In this document: positions 56,204 through 64,000 of the stretch, piece after piece
How the letters are laid out: every line of letters begins with the position of its first letter
Position numbering within the stretch: the stretch's first letter is position 1
Source of the DNA: Lachnospiraceae bacterium
Lineage (GTDB): Bacteria > Bacillota > Clostridia > Lachnospirales > Lachnospiraceae
Assembly (NCBI GenBank): GCA_017463225.1
Contig: JAFTPO010000019.1
Coordinates: 62,001-126,000 of the forward strand
Direction of reading: 5' to 3'
DNA: 64,000 bases
Made by a program: the position numbers and the translations under genes
The notes under the pieces: model-generated
What the model was told of the DNA's origin: nothing
What the model saw: only the letters and a program-made list of their open reading frames with translations
The model's database searches: none

Positions 56204-56322
56204 AATAATAATCTCCTATTTCACTTATCATATTGTTCTATAAGTATTTCTTGAAGAAATTTCAACTAGAACAAAGTATATCAAAATATCCATATTATTT
56301 CAATCATTTATTTTTGTTATGA

Positions 56323-56598
56323 CTACTCTTTTACGTTAGTCTCATCATTACTATCTGTTGTATCTGTCTGGTTGTTTGGCGAAGAATTATACAGAATTCT
56401 ACCAATCCACAACATAACATATATAAGAGCCGGTACAATTATTGACAGAATAAGGAATCCCATAAAATACTTACTTCCCGTAATTCCGGTTATAAATGTT
56501 GCAAGTATTAATCCTACTATAATAATCAATGCAACAACGGCCATAGCCCTAAATAATTTGTTATCTGATACTCTCTTAATATATTTATCCTGACTCAT
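56323..56598 (-). CDS. Small membrane protein at the end of the export operon, 91 aa
   Basis: Two membrane helices (near residues 17-37 and 44-66) and a polar Asn/Asp/Thr-rich tail. It lies 15 bases after the permease gene on the same strand, which suggests it is part of the exporter operon. I do not recognise the family. Its ribosome site is weak (GAGGAAAAG). No catalytic motif. Confidence 0.55.
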   Translation of the reverse strand: MSQDKYIKRVSDNKLFRAMAVVALIIIVGLILATFITGITGSKYFMGFLILSIIVPALIYVMLWIGRILYNSSPNNQTDTTDSNDETNVKE

Positions 56599-56613
56599 GT
56601 ATACTTTTCCTCA

Positions 56614-57882
56614 CTATTCATATCTAAGCGCATCTATAGGATTAAGATTAGCCGCTTTAACTGATGGTATCAATCCAAATATTACACCAATCACCATAGA
56701 AAATGCAACGGAAATCGCAATTGCACTTCCACTTATTGCTACAGGAACAGCCGCAATATCAGATATTAAAAATGCCAGACCTACACCTACGCCTACTCCA
56801 AGTATTCCACCAAGGCTGGTAAGTACCGCTGCCTCTGTTAAAAATTGTGCAAGTATTACCTTCTTTCTGGCGCCCAATGCCTTCTTTAATCCAATCTCTC
56901 TGGTTCTCTCTGTAACCGATACAAGCATTATATTCATAACACCTATACCTCCTACCAAAAGGGATATGCTGGCAATCCATATAAGCTGCTTACTTGTTGA
57001 TTCACTTAAATCCTGCAATTCCTTAGCCTTTTCAAGCAAGTCCTCACTTTTATACTTATAGATGGATTCTGATCCATCCTCATTTACAGGCATATAAGCA
57101 TTCAGTATTTCTGTTGCTTTCTTACCTGCATTTGTCATAGCCTCAGTATTGACAGGCTTTACCACAACATTGTATGGCTCATCAAAGCCAAACAAATTTG
57201 GCCATACAACATCTGTCACAAAAAGCTTACTGCCTGCGTCGTCATAATAATATGTGTACCAATCATTTATGTTCTCTACCTTCGGCTTATACTCATTAGT
57301 TTCCTCCACCACGCCGGCTATTACATATACATCTCCTCTAATCTCAATGTTTTTTCCAATCGGACTGTCGCTACCAAACATAGAGCTGGCGGTATTGCTA
57401 TCTATAATTACAGCCTTTGTAAACTGAGTTCTATCATGAGAGTCAAACAGTCTGCCTGATACAAGTCTGTATCCCATTACTGAGAAATACTCTTCATCTA
57501 CGCCAATTATAGTGGCTCCATTTATCATATTCCCCTGGTAGCCTATACCATCATACATAGAGCCCATTCTATAGGCTGAAACTGCGGTTATCTCATCCAC
57601 ACTTAGTAATTCTTCTTTTATGGTTTTGTTTATCATGGGCATATTTTCCGGAGTCATAGAATCACCTGATACATAATTCCACTCTCCCTCAAACAGCTTT
57701 ACCTCAACAATATTATCACCTGAACCAATAAGATTCTCTTTAATCTGGTCATTTGTTCCTTTAATGGTAGATACTATAGCTATAATGGCAGCTATACCAA
57801 TTATTATTCCAAGCATAGTGAGAAAGGAACGCATCTTATGTGCCCAGATTCCCTGAAAGGATAATCTAATATTTTCTAACAT
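56614..57882 (-). CDS. MacB-type ABC permease (FtsX-like)
   Basis: A 422-residue permease with an N-terminal helix, a large extracellular MacB periplasmic-core domain and three C-terminal helices (about 295-315, 345-370, 385-405). The start LRLSFQGIWAHKMRSFLTMLGIIIGIAAIIAI is typical of MacB permeases; EIGLKKALGARKKVIL is the coupling helix for the ATPase. With the ATPase and adaptor proteins it forms a MacAB-like transporter. AAGGAGAC precedes the ATG. Confidence 0.9.
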   Translation of the reverse strand: MLENIRLSFQGIWAHKMRSFLTMLGIIIGIAAIIAIVSTIKGTNDQIKENLIGSGDNIVEVKLFEGEWNYVSGDSMTPENMPMINKTIKEELLSVDEITAVSAYRMGSMYDGIGYQGNMINGATIIGVDEEYFSVMGYRLVSGRLFDSHDRTQFTKAVIIDSNTASSMFGSDSPIGKNIEIRGDVYVIAGVVEETNEYKPKVENINDWYTYYYDDAGSKLFVTDVVWPNLFGFDEPYNVVVKPVNTEAMTNAGKKATEILNAYMPVNEDGSESIYKYKSEDLLEKAKELQDLSESTSKQLIWIASISLLVGGIGVMNIMLVSVTERTREIGLKKALGARKKVILAQFLTEAAVLTSLGGILGVGVGVGLAFLISDIAAVPVAISGSAIAISVAFSMVIGVIFGLIPSVKAANLNPIDALRYE

Positions 57883-57897
57883 ATATGTCTCCTTTCT

Positions 57898-59271
57898 TTA
57901 GTAATACAGCTTATCAGCTGATTCCTTCTTTGTCTTTACTCCCTCTTCCACATCAGCAGAATAAGGGAAAGCTATATAATCATCCTGAGAAACTCCACCT
58001 ATTATCTCTAAATCTCCGTAGGATACCGTACCAACAGAAACCGGTTTTTTCTCAAGAACACCATTTACATCCTTATATACATAATAGCCACCATTTTCAT
58101 ATACGACAAAGGCTGCTGACAGATACAAAGAATCTCCGCCTTCTGACATTTCACTATCTAGGGTCATCTCCATATACATTCCCATACTGAGATTATCAGC
58201 ATCCACAACTGATACCGTCATAGGGTAGTATGATTCGCCAGGTCCATAATAATTTTCATCGTAAGGGATTTCAGAAATATCTGTAATAACACCACTATAA
58301 GTCATTCCATCGTCATAGCACATCATAGTTACAGTATCTCCAACAGCTACATCTGCCAGTTTCAGCTCTCCAATAGCTGTTTCTACAACATAGCCCTTTG
58401 TCTGTCCAACAACAATAAGTGGTTCGTTATTGGCAATAGCTGTCTCAACGTCATTTACCTGTCTTACTACTCCCTCACAGGTACATACCATCTCTCCTGT
58501 TGCCATTTGCATCTCAGTAATATCATAGGATACCTGCATAAGCTGGTAAGCTATTTTAAGCTGAGTTATCTCAGCTTTCTTATCCTTTATGGCCTGTTTT
58601 AATTCCTTTTCTGTATATACCTTTTCTTCTAATCCTCCCTCGGCTAGCTCACCGGAAGTTATGCCCTCTGTGGTTGGGGCTTCTGTAGTTGATTCCTCAG
58701 TAGTAGGCTCTTCAGTGGTTGGTTCTTCAGTAGTAGGAGCATCTGTTGGTGTTGCATCTGTAGGAGTGGAATTAACTGGAGGCTCCTCAGTTGTTGGTTC
58801 CTCTGTTGTCGGTGTCTCTGTAGTTGGGGCTTCTGTAGTTGGCATTTCAGTGTTCTCCTCCACAGGTACAGTATTCTCCAACTCTTCTAATTCTCTCTCC
58901 GCAACAATCACCGCAACTCTGGCAAGCTCCACCTCTGTTGCCATGGTCTGTAGCTGCAGGCTTTGAGCTGTTGTATCGTACACAAGCAATACATCGCCTA
59001 TTTGAACCCTATCTCCCTCTTTTACATTAATCTCACTTATCTGCTGATTGGAATTAATATATATTTTCTGTTCATTTGTGGTTGTAACATTGCCATAAAG
59101 CATATCCTCATAATTAAAATTACCGTAATAACCAATCTCAGATACTGAGTAAACATCAACAACCTTACTCTCTTTGTTTTTCTTCTTTAACATTGAAGCT
59201 GTTAATATGAGTCCACCACAAATAATTATTACTATAAACAGAATCAACAGAGTTTTCTTTAACTTACTCAT
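57898..59271 (-). CDS. Membrane-fusion adaptor protein (HlyD/MacA-like) with Thr/Glu/Pro insert
   Basis: A 457-residue secreted adaptor. It has an N-terminal membrane helix (residues 7-28), a short biotinyl-like half (INVKEGDRVQIGDVLL) and a split coiled coil. Between the coil arms, residues about 145-215 are a low-complexity run of TEEPTTEEP and TDATPTD repeats, which would sit at the hairpin tip. The C-terminal beta domains follow. It overlaps the upstream ATPase gene by eight bases. It is the second adaptor of this operon. Confidence 0.85.
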   Translation of the reverse strand: MSKLKKTLLILFIVIIICGGLILTASMLKKKNKESKVVDVYSVSEIGYYGNFNYEDMLYGNVTTTNEQKIYINSNQQISEINVKEGDRVQIGDVLLVYDTTAQSLQLQTMATEVELARVAVIVAERELEELENTVPVEENTEMPTTEAPTTETPTTEEPTTEEPPVNSTPTDATPTDAPTTEEPTTEEPTTEESTTEAPTTEGITSGELAEGGLEEKVYTEKELKQAIKDKKAEITQLKIAYQLMQVSYDITEMQMATGEMVCTCEGVVRQVNDVETAIANNEPLIVVGQTKGYVVETAIGELKLADVAVGDTVTMMCYDDGMTYSGVITDISEIPYDENYYGPGESYYPMTVSVVDADNLSMGMYMEMTLDSEMSEGGDSLYLSAAFVVYENGGYYVYKDVNGVLEKKPVSVGTVSYGDLEIIGGVSQDDYIAFPYSADVEEGVKTKKESADKLYY

Positions 59272-59965
59272 TCTCTGTCACCTCCTGTGTCTGCTTTGAC
59301 TCCTCTAAAAGCTCGCCATCTATAATCTTGATAACACGTTTGGCCCTACTGGCAATCTCATCAGCATGGGTTATCATGATTATGGTAACGCCTTCCTCAT
59401 GAAGCTTATCAAATAAATCCATAACCTGCTTTCCAGACTTTGAATCCAGTGCTCCTGTAGGCTCATCAGCAAGTAGTATTCTAGGATTATTTACCATAGC
59501 TCTTGCTATGGCAACTCTCTGCTTTTGTCCTCCGGATAATTGAGTAGGTTTAAAATTCATTCTATCCTCTAAACCTACCATGGCTATTACTTTTTTGCAC
59601 ATTTCCCTTCTTTGCTTTTTTCCAACCTTTGCATACTGCAATGGTAAAGCTACATTATCCATAGCTGAAAGACGTGGCAAAAGATTAAAATTCTGAAATA
59701 CAAAACCAATCTTTTTGTTTCTAATCTCAGACAGTTCCTTATCCTTGTAATTATTTATAACACTTCCATCCAGTAAATACTCACCTGACGTTGGTGTATC
59801 AATACAGCCAATTATATTCATCAGTGTTGATTTACCTGAGCCGGAGGGTCCCATAATAGCTATATACTCCCCTTCTTCGACGGTGAGATTAATATCCTTA
59901 AGAACAGGAACCTCCATATTCCCTTGATTATAGTTTTTATATATATTCTTTAGCTCTAATAACAT
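59264..59965 (-). CDS. MacB/LolD-type ABC ATPase
   Basis: A 233-residue ATPase. Walker A is GPSGSGKST near residue 40, the signature LSGGQKQRVAIARA near 143, Walker B ILLADEPTGALD, and the H-loop THADE near 205. It energises the MacB-type permease encoded later in the operon. It starts two bases after the first adaptor gene and overlaps the second by eight bases, so all are co-translated. Confidence 0.93.
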   Translation of the reverse strand: MLLELKNIYKNYNQGNMEVPVLKDINLTVEEGEYIAIMGPSGSGKSTLMNIIGCIDTPTSGEYLLDGSVINNYKDKELSEIRNKKIGFVFQNFNLLPRLSAMDNVALPLQYAKVGKKQRREMCKKVIAMVGLEDRMNFKPTQLSGGQKQRVAIARAMVNNPRILLADEPTGALDSKSGKQVMDLFDKLHEEGVTIIMITHADEIASRAKRVIKIIDGELLEESKQTQEVTENE

Positions 59966-59967
59966 AA

Positions 59968-61407
59968 CTATGCCTCCTTATTTAAGTCAGCACATACTAC
60001 CGTAAATTGATGGTTCCCATCTCCTACAGGTATTTCTTCCTTATCAAAATCTTCAACATCAAAATCTTCGTCTATAATTTCATCCTCGTAATAAATATCT
60101 CCATCTACGGCACCATCTTCATAGAATATATCCTCTTCTATTACCCCATCTTCATAATAAATCTCATCATCGAACATTCCGTCTTCTATGATTACATCAT
60201 CAGAATCAATATTCTCATCTACTACTATATCCTCAAAATTATGAGTTGTTTTCATACCTTCCTTAAGATTCATCTCCGGGAAAGCGATATAGTCCGAATC
60301 AGTTAATCCAGATATAATTTCGTACATCATCATCTCTTCGTCATATTCTCCTAGAGAAACCTCTCTTTTCTCTAGCTTACCATCCTTATTCTCTGCCCAT
60401 ACATAGGAATTCATTCCATCAAAAACTATGTAACTCTCATACAGCCACATGCCCTCCTTAGCTGCTCCCTGACCATAGTCAAGCTCAACATAAAGATGCT
60501 GCCCAAGCATCATCCCCTCTGATGAATCAACCTGCACATAAAATGGATACTTAGTTGCTGTCTCTCCCGGACTATAGTAATACATATTGTCATTACTTTC
60601 CGGATGTTCAAGATCAACCTTTGATATAACTCCTGTCCAAACCATAGTTTCATCAACTCTAGAGCGCACAAAAACAGGCATACCCTCATAAAGACTGTAT
60701 GCATTAAGCTCAGTAACTGTACATTTTATTCGGAAATCACCCATTGCCATTATAGAAATAAAGGCATCGGAATCACCATTTGGATTACCATAATAATCAT
60801 ATGCATCCTCCTGAGACTCCTGGTTATTGATACTACTAATTATGCCGTCAACCGGAGCATAGACAACAGAATTATTTATAGCGGCATACTGTCTGTCTAT
60901 CTCCAGCTGCTTGGCACTTGCGTCGTAGCTTGTCTGATTTATCTGCGCCTGCAGATTCTGAATTTGACTGGTATATTCTATCTTCTGGTCTGCCGGAACC
61001 AAATCCCTCTCCGCAGATAGTGTTTCAATTTGCTCATACATAGTGCTAATGCTGTTATAATAGCTGGATAATTCTAACTCAAGCTGTCTAACCTTCAGAA
61101 TCATCTCATCTGTATCATACTCAAACAGCTTATCTCCAGCCTTAACCTGGTCCTCTTCTTCAACGAAGATTTCCTTAACAACCTTTTCACTATCCTTTGT
61201 AACCTTTGTTACCTCCTGAGTTTCTACAATTCCCATAAAACGGTTATTCCAGGTCATACCATTGCCTGTTATAACGGAAACTGACTCAACATAACAAAGA
61301 CCCTCTGCGTCCTTTACCTTTTTATCCTTCCAAAAAAAGAATGCAACGCCAACAAAAATTGCTATAAGCACAAAGCTAATTACAGCAATAACTACTTTCT
61401 TTTTCAT
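59968..61407 (-). CDS. Membrane-fusion adaptor protein with acidic repeat tail
   Basis: A 479-residue adaptor, first gene of the operon. It has an N-terminal helix (residues 5-26), the biotinyl-like half IFVEEEDQVKAGDKLFEYD, a helical hairpin of about 80 residues (Gln/Ser-rich) and beta domains. The last 85 residues are extremely acidic, with imperfect repeats of the type YYEDGVIEEDIFYEDGA. AAAGGAGAAA precedes the ATG. Two adaptors in one MacAB-like operon are unusual. Confidence 0.85.
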   Translation of the reverse strand: MKKKVVIAVISFVLIAIFVGVAFFFWKDKKVKDAEGLCYVESVSVITGNGMTWNNRFMGIVETQEVTKVTKDSEKVVKEIFVEEEDQVKAGDKLFEYDTDEMILKVRQLELELSSYYNSISTMYEQIETLSAERDLVPADQKIEYTSQIQNLQAQINQTSYDASAKQLEIDRQYAAINNSVVYAPVDGIISSINNQESQEDAYDYYGNPNGDSDAFISIMAMGDFRIKCTVTELNAYSLYEGMPVFVRSRVDETMVWTGVISKVDLEHPESNDNMYYYSPGETATKYPFYVQVDSSEGMMLGQHLYVELDYGQGAAKEGMWLYESYIVFDGMNSYVWAENKDGKLEKREVSLGEYDEEMMMYEIISGLTDSDYIAFPEMNLKEGMKTTHNFEDIVVDENIDSDDVIIEDGMFDDEIYYEDGVIEEDIFYEDGAVDGDIYYEDEIIDEDFDVEDFDKEEIPVGDGNHQFTVVCADLNKEA

Positions 61408-61517
61408 AACATTTCTCCTTTTTGTATATTTACTAAATTATATTAGGTATTATATTAAAAATACATATACTAAATCTTTAAGATATTCTTAAGATTCTCC
61501 CCAAATAAGCTATGTAT

Positions 61518-62840
61518 TTAACCCTTGTTTTTAATATGGTCAAACCAATCCTTGATATTTTTCTCATATCCATTATCACCTGGAATATAGAACTGCTCTC
61601 CCACAAGCTTATCAGGAAGGTACTGCTGCTCAACATAATGATTTGGATAATCATGAGCATACTTATATCCTACATGCCCAAGCTCCTTAGAACCTGCATA
61701 GTGAGCGTCTCTTAAATGTGGTGGCACCTGTGCATCTCCTACTCTCTTTACAGCATCAGTTGCAGCAAATATGGCATTGACAACTGAGTTGCTCTTTGGA
61801 GCACAGGCAACATAGGTAGCTGCCTGGCACAGTATAATCTGAGCTTCAGGCATACCGACTCTTTCCACCGCCTGAGCACACGCTGTTGCAACCACTATAG
61901 CCTGAGGGTCTGCATTGCCCACGTCTTCACAGGCACATATCATAATTCTTCTGGCTATGAAGGTTACGCTTTCACCTGCATATAACATCTTCGCCAGATA
62001 ATATGTGGCAGCATCAGGATCAGAGCCTCTCATACTCTTAATAAAAGCAGATATTACATCATAGTGATTGTCTCCACTCTTATCATACTTAAGGTTTCTT
62101 CTCTGAATACACTCCTCTGCTACACCTATATCTATTACAATCTTTCCTGTCTGTTCATCTCTATCTGTAGATAAAACTCCAAGCTCTATAGCATTTAGAG
62201 CATGTCTTGCATCTCCCTCTGACACATCGGCCAGAAAATCAACGGCCTCATCCGTAATGGTCACATCATATGCTCCCATACCCTTTTCACTATCTTCAAT
62301 TGCTCTCCTTATCAGAAGCTTTATATTATCCTTGGAAAGTGGCTGTAGCTGAAATATAGAAGACCTGGAAATAAGCGCTCCATTTACCTCAAAGTATGGA
62401 TTTTCAGTGGTTGCACCTATAAGTATAACCGTTCCATCCTCTACAAAAGGAAGAAGATAATCCTGTTGTGCTTTGTTGAACCTGTGAATCTCGTCAACAA
62501 ACAGTATGGTTTTCTTGCCATACATACCAAGATTATCTTTCGCTTCTTTTACAACTTCCTCTATATCCTTTTTACCTGAAGTGGTTGCATTTAGCTCTCT
62601 AAATGCAGCACTGGTGGTATTAGCTATTACCTTTGCCAGAGTCGTCTTACCGGTTCCCGGTGGTCCATATAATATAATGGAGCTAAGCTTATCCGCCTTA
62701 ATGACTCTGTAAAGCAACTTGTCACTTCCGAGAATATGCTCCTGTCCAACCACTTCCTCTAAGGTTGTTGGCCTCATTCTCTTTGCCAGAGGTGATTCCT
62801 CCTTAGAATTGTTGGATCTCATATACTCAAATAAATCCAT
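61518..62840 (-). CDS. rarA: Replication-associated recombination protein A (RarA/MgsA)
   Basis: A 440-residue AAA+ ATPase that acts at stalled forks. It starts PLAKRMRPTTLEEVVGQEHI, has the Walker A YGPPGTGKTTLAK near residue 55, Walker B FVDEIHRFNKAQQD near 113, sensor ATTENPYFEVN, and the RarA C-terminal domain with RGSDPDAATYYLAKML and YKYAHDYPNHYVEQQYLP. AAGGAT precedes the ATG, 17 bases after the response regulator. Confidence 0.95.
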   Translation of the reverse strand: MDLFEYMRSNNSKEESPLAKRMRPTTLEEVVGQEHILGSDKLLYRVIKADKLSSIILYGPPGTGKTTLAKVIANTTSAAFRELNATTSGKKDIEEVVKEAKDNLGMYGKKTILFVDEIHRFNKAQQDYLLPFVEDGTVILIGATTENPYFEVNGALISRSSIFQLQPLSKDNIKLLIRRAIEDSEKGMGAYDVTITDEAVDFLADVSEGDARHALNAIELGVLSTDRDEQTGKIVIDIGVAEECIQRRNLKYDKSGDNHYDVISAFIKSMRGSDPDAATYYLAKMLYAGESVTFIARRIMICACEDVGNADPQAIVVATACAQAVERVGMPEAQIILCQAATYVACAPKSNSVVNAIFAATDAVKRVGDAQVPPHLRDAHYAGSKELGHVGYKYAHDYPNHYVEQQYLPDKLVGEQFYIPGDNGYEKNIKDWFDHIKNKG

Positions 62841-62857
62841 GACTTTATCCTTTTTTA

Positions 62858-63247
62858 CTATACTAATCCCAATTTTTTAATAACTGAATCAAACTTAACT
62901 ATATCGATAGGCTTGCAAATGTACTCCTCATAATCATCACTGGCAAGAGATGAATCAAATCCTTCATCCAAAGCACTAATCATAATTACCTTACATCTTG
63001 AATCACGTGCAAGTCCTAACTTACGCTCGGCGTCTCTTATAGATGCAAGCGCCTTGTAACCGTCAATCTTTGGCATCATAATATCCATACACACCAAATC
63101 AAAGCGTGCGTTATTATTTACTGCATTAACAAATTCATCTACCGCTGCTATACCATCTCTGGCTACAACTACCTCACCATACTTAGACAAAAGCTTCTCC
63201 ATAAACTTTCCGCTAGCGATATCATCCTCTGCTATTAATACCTTCAT
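62858..63247 (-). CDS. Single-domain response regulator (CheY-like)
   Basis: A 129-residue receiver without an output domain. It has LIAEDDIAS for the acidic pocket, Asp55 in VCMDIMMPKIDG as the phosphorylation site, and YICKPIDI with the lysine. No kinase is nearby. It begins 12 bases after the TetR gene and 17 before rarA, so it is in one operon with both. Confidence 0.88.
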   Translation of the reverse strand: MKVLIAEDDIASGKFMEKLLSKYGEVVVARDGIAAVDEFVNAVNNNARFDLVCMDIMMPKIDGYKALASIRDAERKLGLARDSRCKVIMISALDEGFDSSLASDDYEEYICKPIDIVKFDSVIKKLGLV

Positions 63248-63259
63248 ATCATTACCCTC

Positions 63260-63853
63260 CTAAACATCCTTCTTTATTAAATCAAACCATTTGTCAAGAT
63301 TATCCATTAACTCTTGTCGAAATGTTTTTTTGTGATACTGTATTCTACGACTTAATATATGAGACATAATAACCCCCGTTACATTAGTCGCAAGCTGCTC
63401 CGGTGTAAATAAATCTAAAATCTCACCTTCATTTATAGCCTTTTTAAACTGCTCAGCCATAAACTCATGTCTTTCCTGTATACACCAGGCAATCTTCTCT
63501 CTTGTATCAATGTTATGTAATAACTCTTCATACTGTAGCATCAACGTTGAAATAGCATAATAATTATCATAATAGGTTGCATACGCATCTAAATAATCTC
63601 TAAGCTTTTGTATATTACTACCTTCTCTTGACATAAATGTATGCCTTATCTGCTTATCGAATTTGGTGTAATAATCTACTACCTCTATAAGAACCTCGTT
63701 TATTCCTCCGAAGTATTTGTAAAGGAGCGCCTCTGACATATTCTCCTTGATAGCAAGATTACGAGTTGTTAAAGCAGACAGTCCAGAGTCACTTATTATC
63801 TCAATAGCTGATGCTATTATTCGATCCTTTCTGGAAACAAAACTTTCGCTCAA
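63260..63853 (-). CDS. TetR-family transcriptional regulator
   Basis: A 197-residue regulator with an N-terminal helix-turn-helix (IISDSGLSALTTRNLAIKE then MSEALLYKYFG, residues 18-50) and a helical ligand domain rich in Tyr and Asp. It leads the TetR-response regulator-rarA operon and lies upstream of the export operon, so it could control either. The ligand is unknown. Confidence 0.88.
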   Translation of the reverse strand: MSESFVSRKDRIIASAIEIISDSGLSALTTRNLAIKENMSEALLYKYFGGINEVLIEVVDYYTKFDKQIRHTFMSREGSNIQKLRDYLDAYATYYDNYYAISTLMLQYEELLHNIDTREKIAWCIQERHEFMAEQFKKAINEGEILDLFTPEQLATNVTGVIMSHILSRRIQYHKKTFRQELMDNLDKWFDLIKKDV

Positions 63854-63899
63854 AACCTTCCCTCATTTCTATACAATTTTTATCCCCATAACTAATTAG

Positions 63900-63928
63900 A
63901 TTTTAGTCTATTTACTATTTTTTGTCAA
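63900..63928 (-). promoter_or_regulatory. Promoter of the tetR operon
   Basis: Minus strand: TTGACA (63928-63923), 17 bp, TAAAAT (63905-63900). The gene starts 47 bases later. Confidence 0.75.
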
Positions 63929-63935
63929 ATAAAAT

Positions 63936-63964
63936 AGGAGCTATTATAAAGAATAATAGCTCCT
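63936..63964 (-). terminator. Hairpin at the right window edge
   Basis: AGGAGCTATTA/TAATAGCTCCT pairs over 11 bp with a seven-base loop, followed on the minus strand by an AT-rich stretch. It probably ends a gene beyond the window. Confidence 0.6.
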
Positions 63965-64000
63965 TTGAAATTACTTAAAAATATAACAATTAAATCCTTA

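Noticed and set aside
58589-58966. Plus-strand frame rich in Ser-Val-Val-Gly
   Set aside because: It mirrors the Thr/Glu/Pro repeat of the adaptor on the other strand; no ribosome site.

Overview
The window is 64 kb of a low-GC chromosome from an anaerobic Gram-positive bacterium of the class Clostridia, most likely a Lachnospiraceae gut species; the genus cannot be fixed from the sequence alone. Pointers are strong AGGAGG-type ribosome sites, HrcA/CIRCE-controlled groESL, a sigG gene and a sigH gene in the classic cysS-mrnC-rlmB-sigH neighbourhood, oxygen-sensitive enzymes (indolepyruvate:ferredoxin oxidoreductase, an [FeFe]-hydrogenase-type protein) and DUF6062, DUF5721 and DUF1292 proteins. 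Most genes lie on the minus strand. There are no rRNA genes, CRISPR arrays, insertion sequences or prophage genes; the one tRNA is tRNA-Thr(GGU).

Layout. 1-2.4 kb: end of a DUF6062 gene, a CoA-transferase and a small unknown gene. 2.4-9.2 kb: a structured repeat at the groEL end, groESL with CIRCE, an OGG-type glycosylase, then glnS-DUF2225-papain-like hydrolase. 9.2-13 kb: two secreted surface proteins, a dockerin-bearing glucosaminidase and a membrane-anchored cadherin-like protein. 13-17.4 kb: tRNA-Thr and cysS-mrnC-cysE-rlmB-sigH. 17.5-20.3 kb: an AT-rich island of unknown, immunity-like genes with a gene remnant. 20.3-24.4 kb: htpG with its own CIRCE, a second structured repeat, DUF5721, a transglutaminase-fold protein and a 58-residue sorting-signal-like peptide. 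24.8-27.9 kb: argH, a small partner, a Pro/Thr-rich surface protein and sigG. 28-32.1 kb: iorA-iorB-acyl-CoA ligase. 32.1-35.3 kb: a small membrane protein, an AT-rich acyltransferase and a sodium:solute symporter. 35.5-39.9 kb: gph-pncB-hydrogenase and an orphan response regulator. 40-45.5 kb: typA and an SbcCD-like pair. 45.6-49.7 kb: PadR-HAAS-DUF1648, DUF3784 and tandem AIM24 genes. 49.8-53.3 kb: a heterodimeric ABC exporter. 53.4-56.2 kb: DUF1292, a nested GC-rich inverted repeat, a UvrD-like helicase and a SEC-C protein. 56.3-61.4 kb: a MacAB-like export operon with two adaptor proteins. 61.5-63.9 kb: TetR-response regulator-rarA.

How the genes fit together. Protein quality control (groESL, htpG) appears to share one HrcA/CIRCE switch. 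Amino-acid handling (argH, cysE/cysS, glnS, iorAB plus ligase, the symporter) and fermentation (CoA-transferase, hydrogenase-like protein, NAD salvage by pncB) suggest a peptide- and amino-acid-using fermenter. Envelope genes are plentiful. The least explained parts are two related hairpin elements next to the heat-shock genes, the 128-nt nested stem before the helicase, the immunity-like island, and the two-adaptor exporter with a Thr/Glu/Pro insert.

All calls come from reading the sequence and from remembered family features; no database search was run. Start sites were chosen by ribosome-binding-site spacing and coupling to upstream stops, and several differ from the longest possible reading frame.
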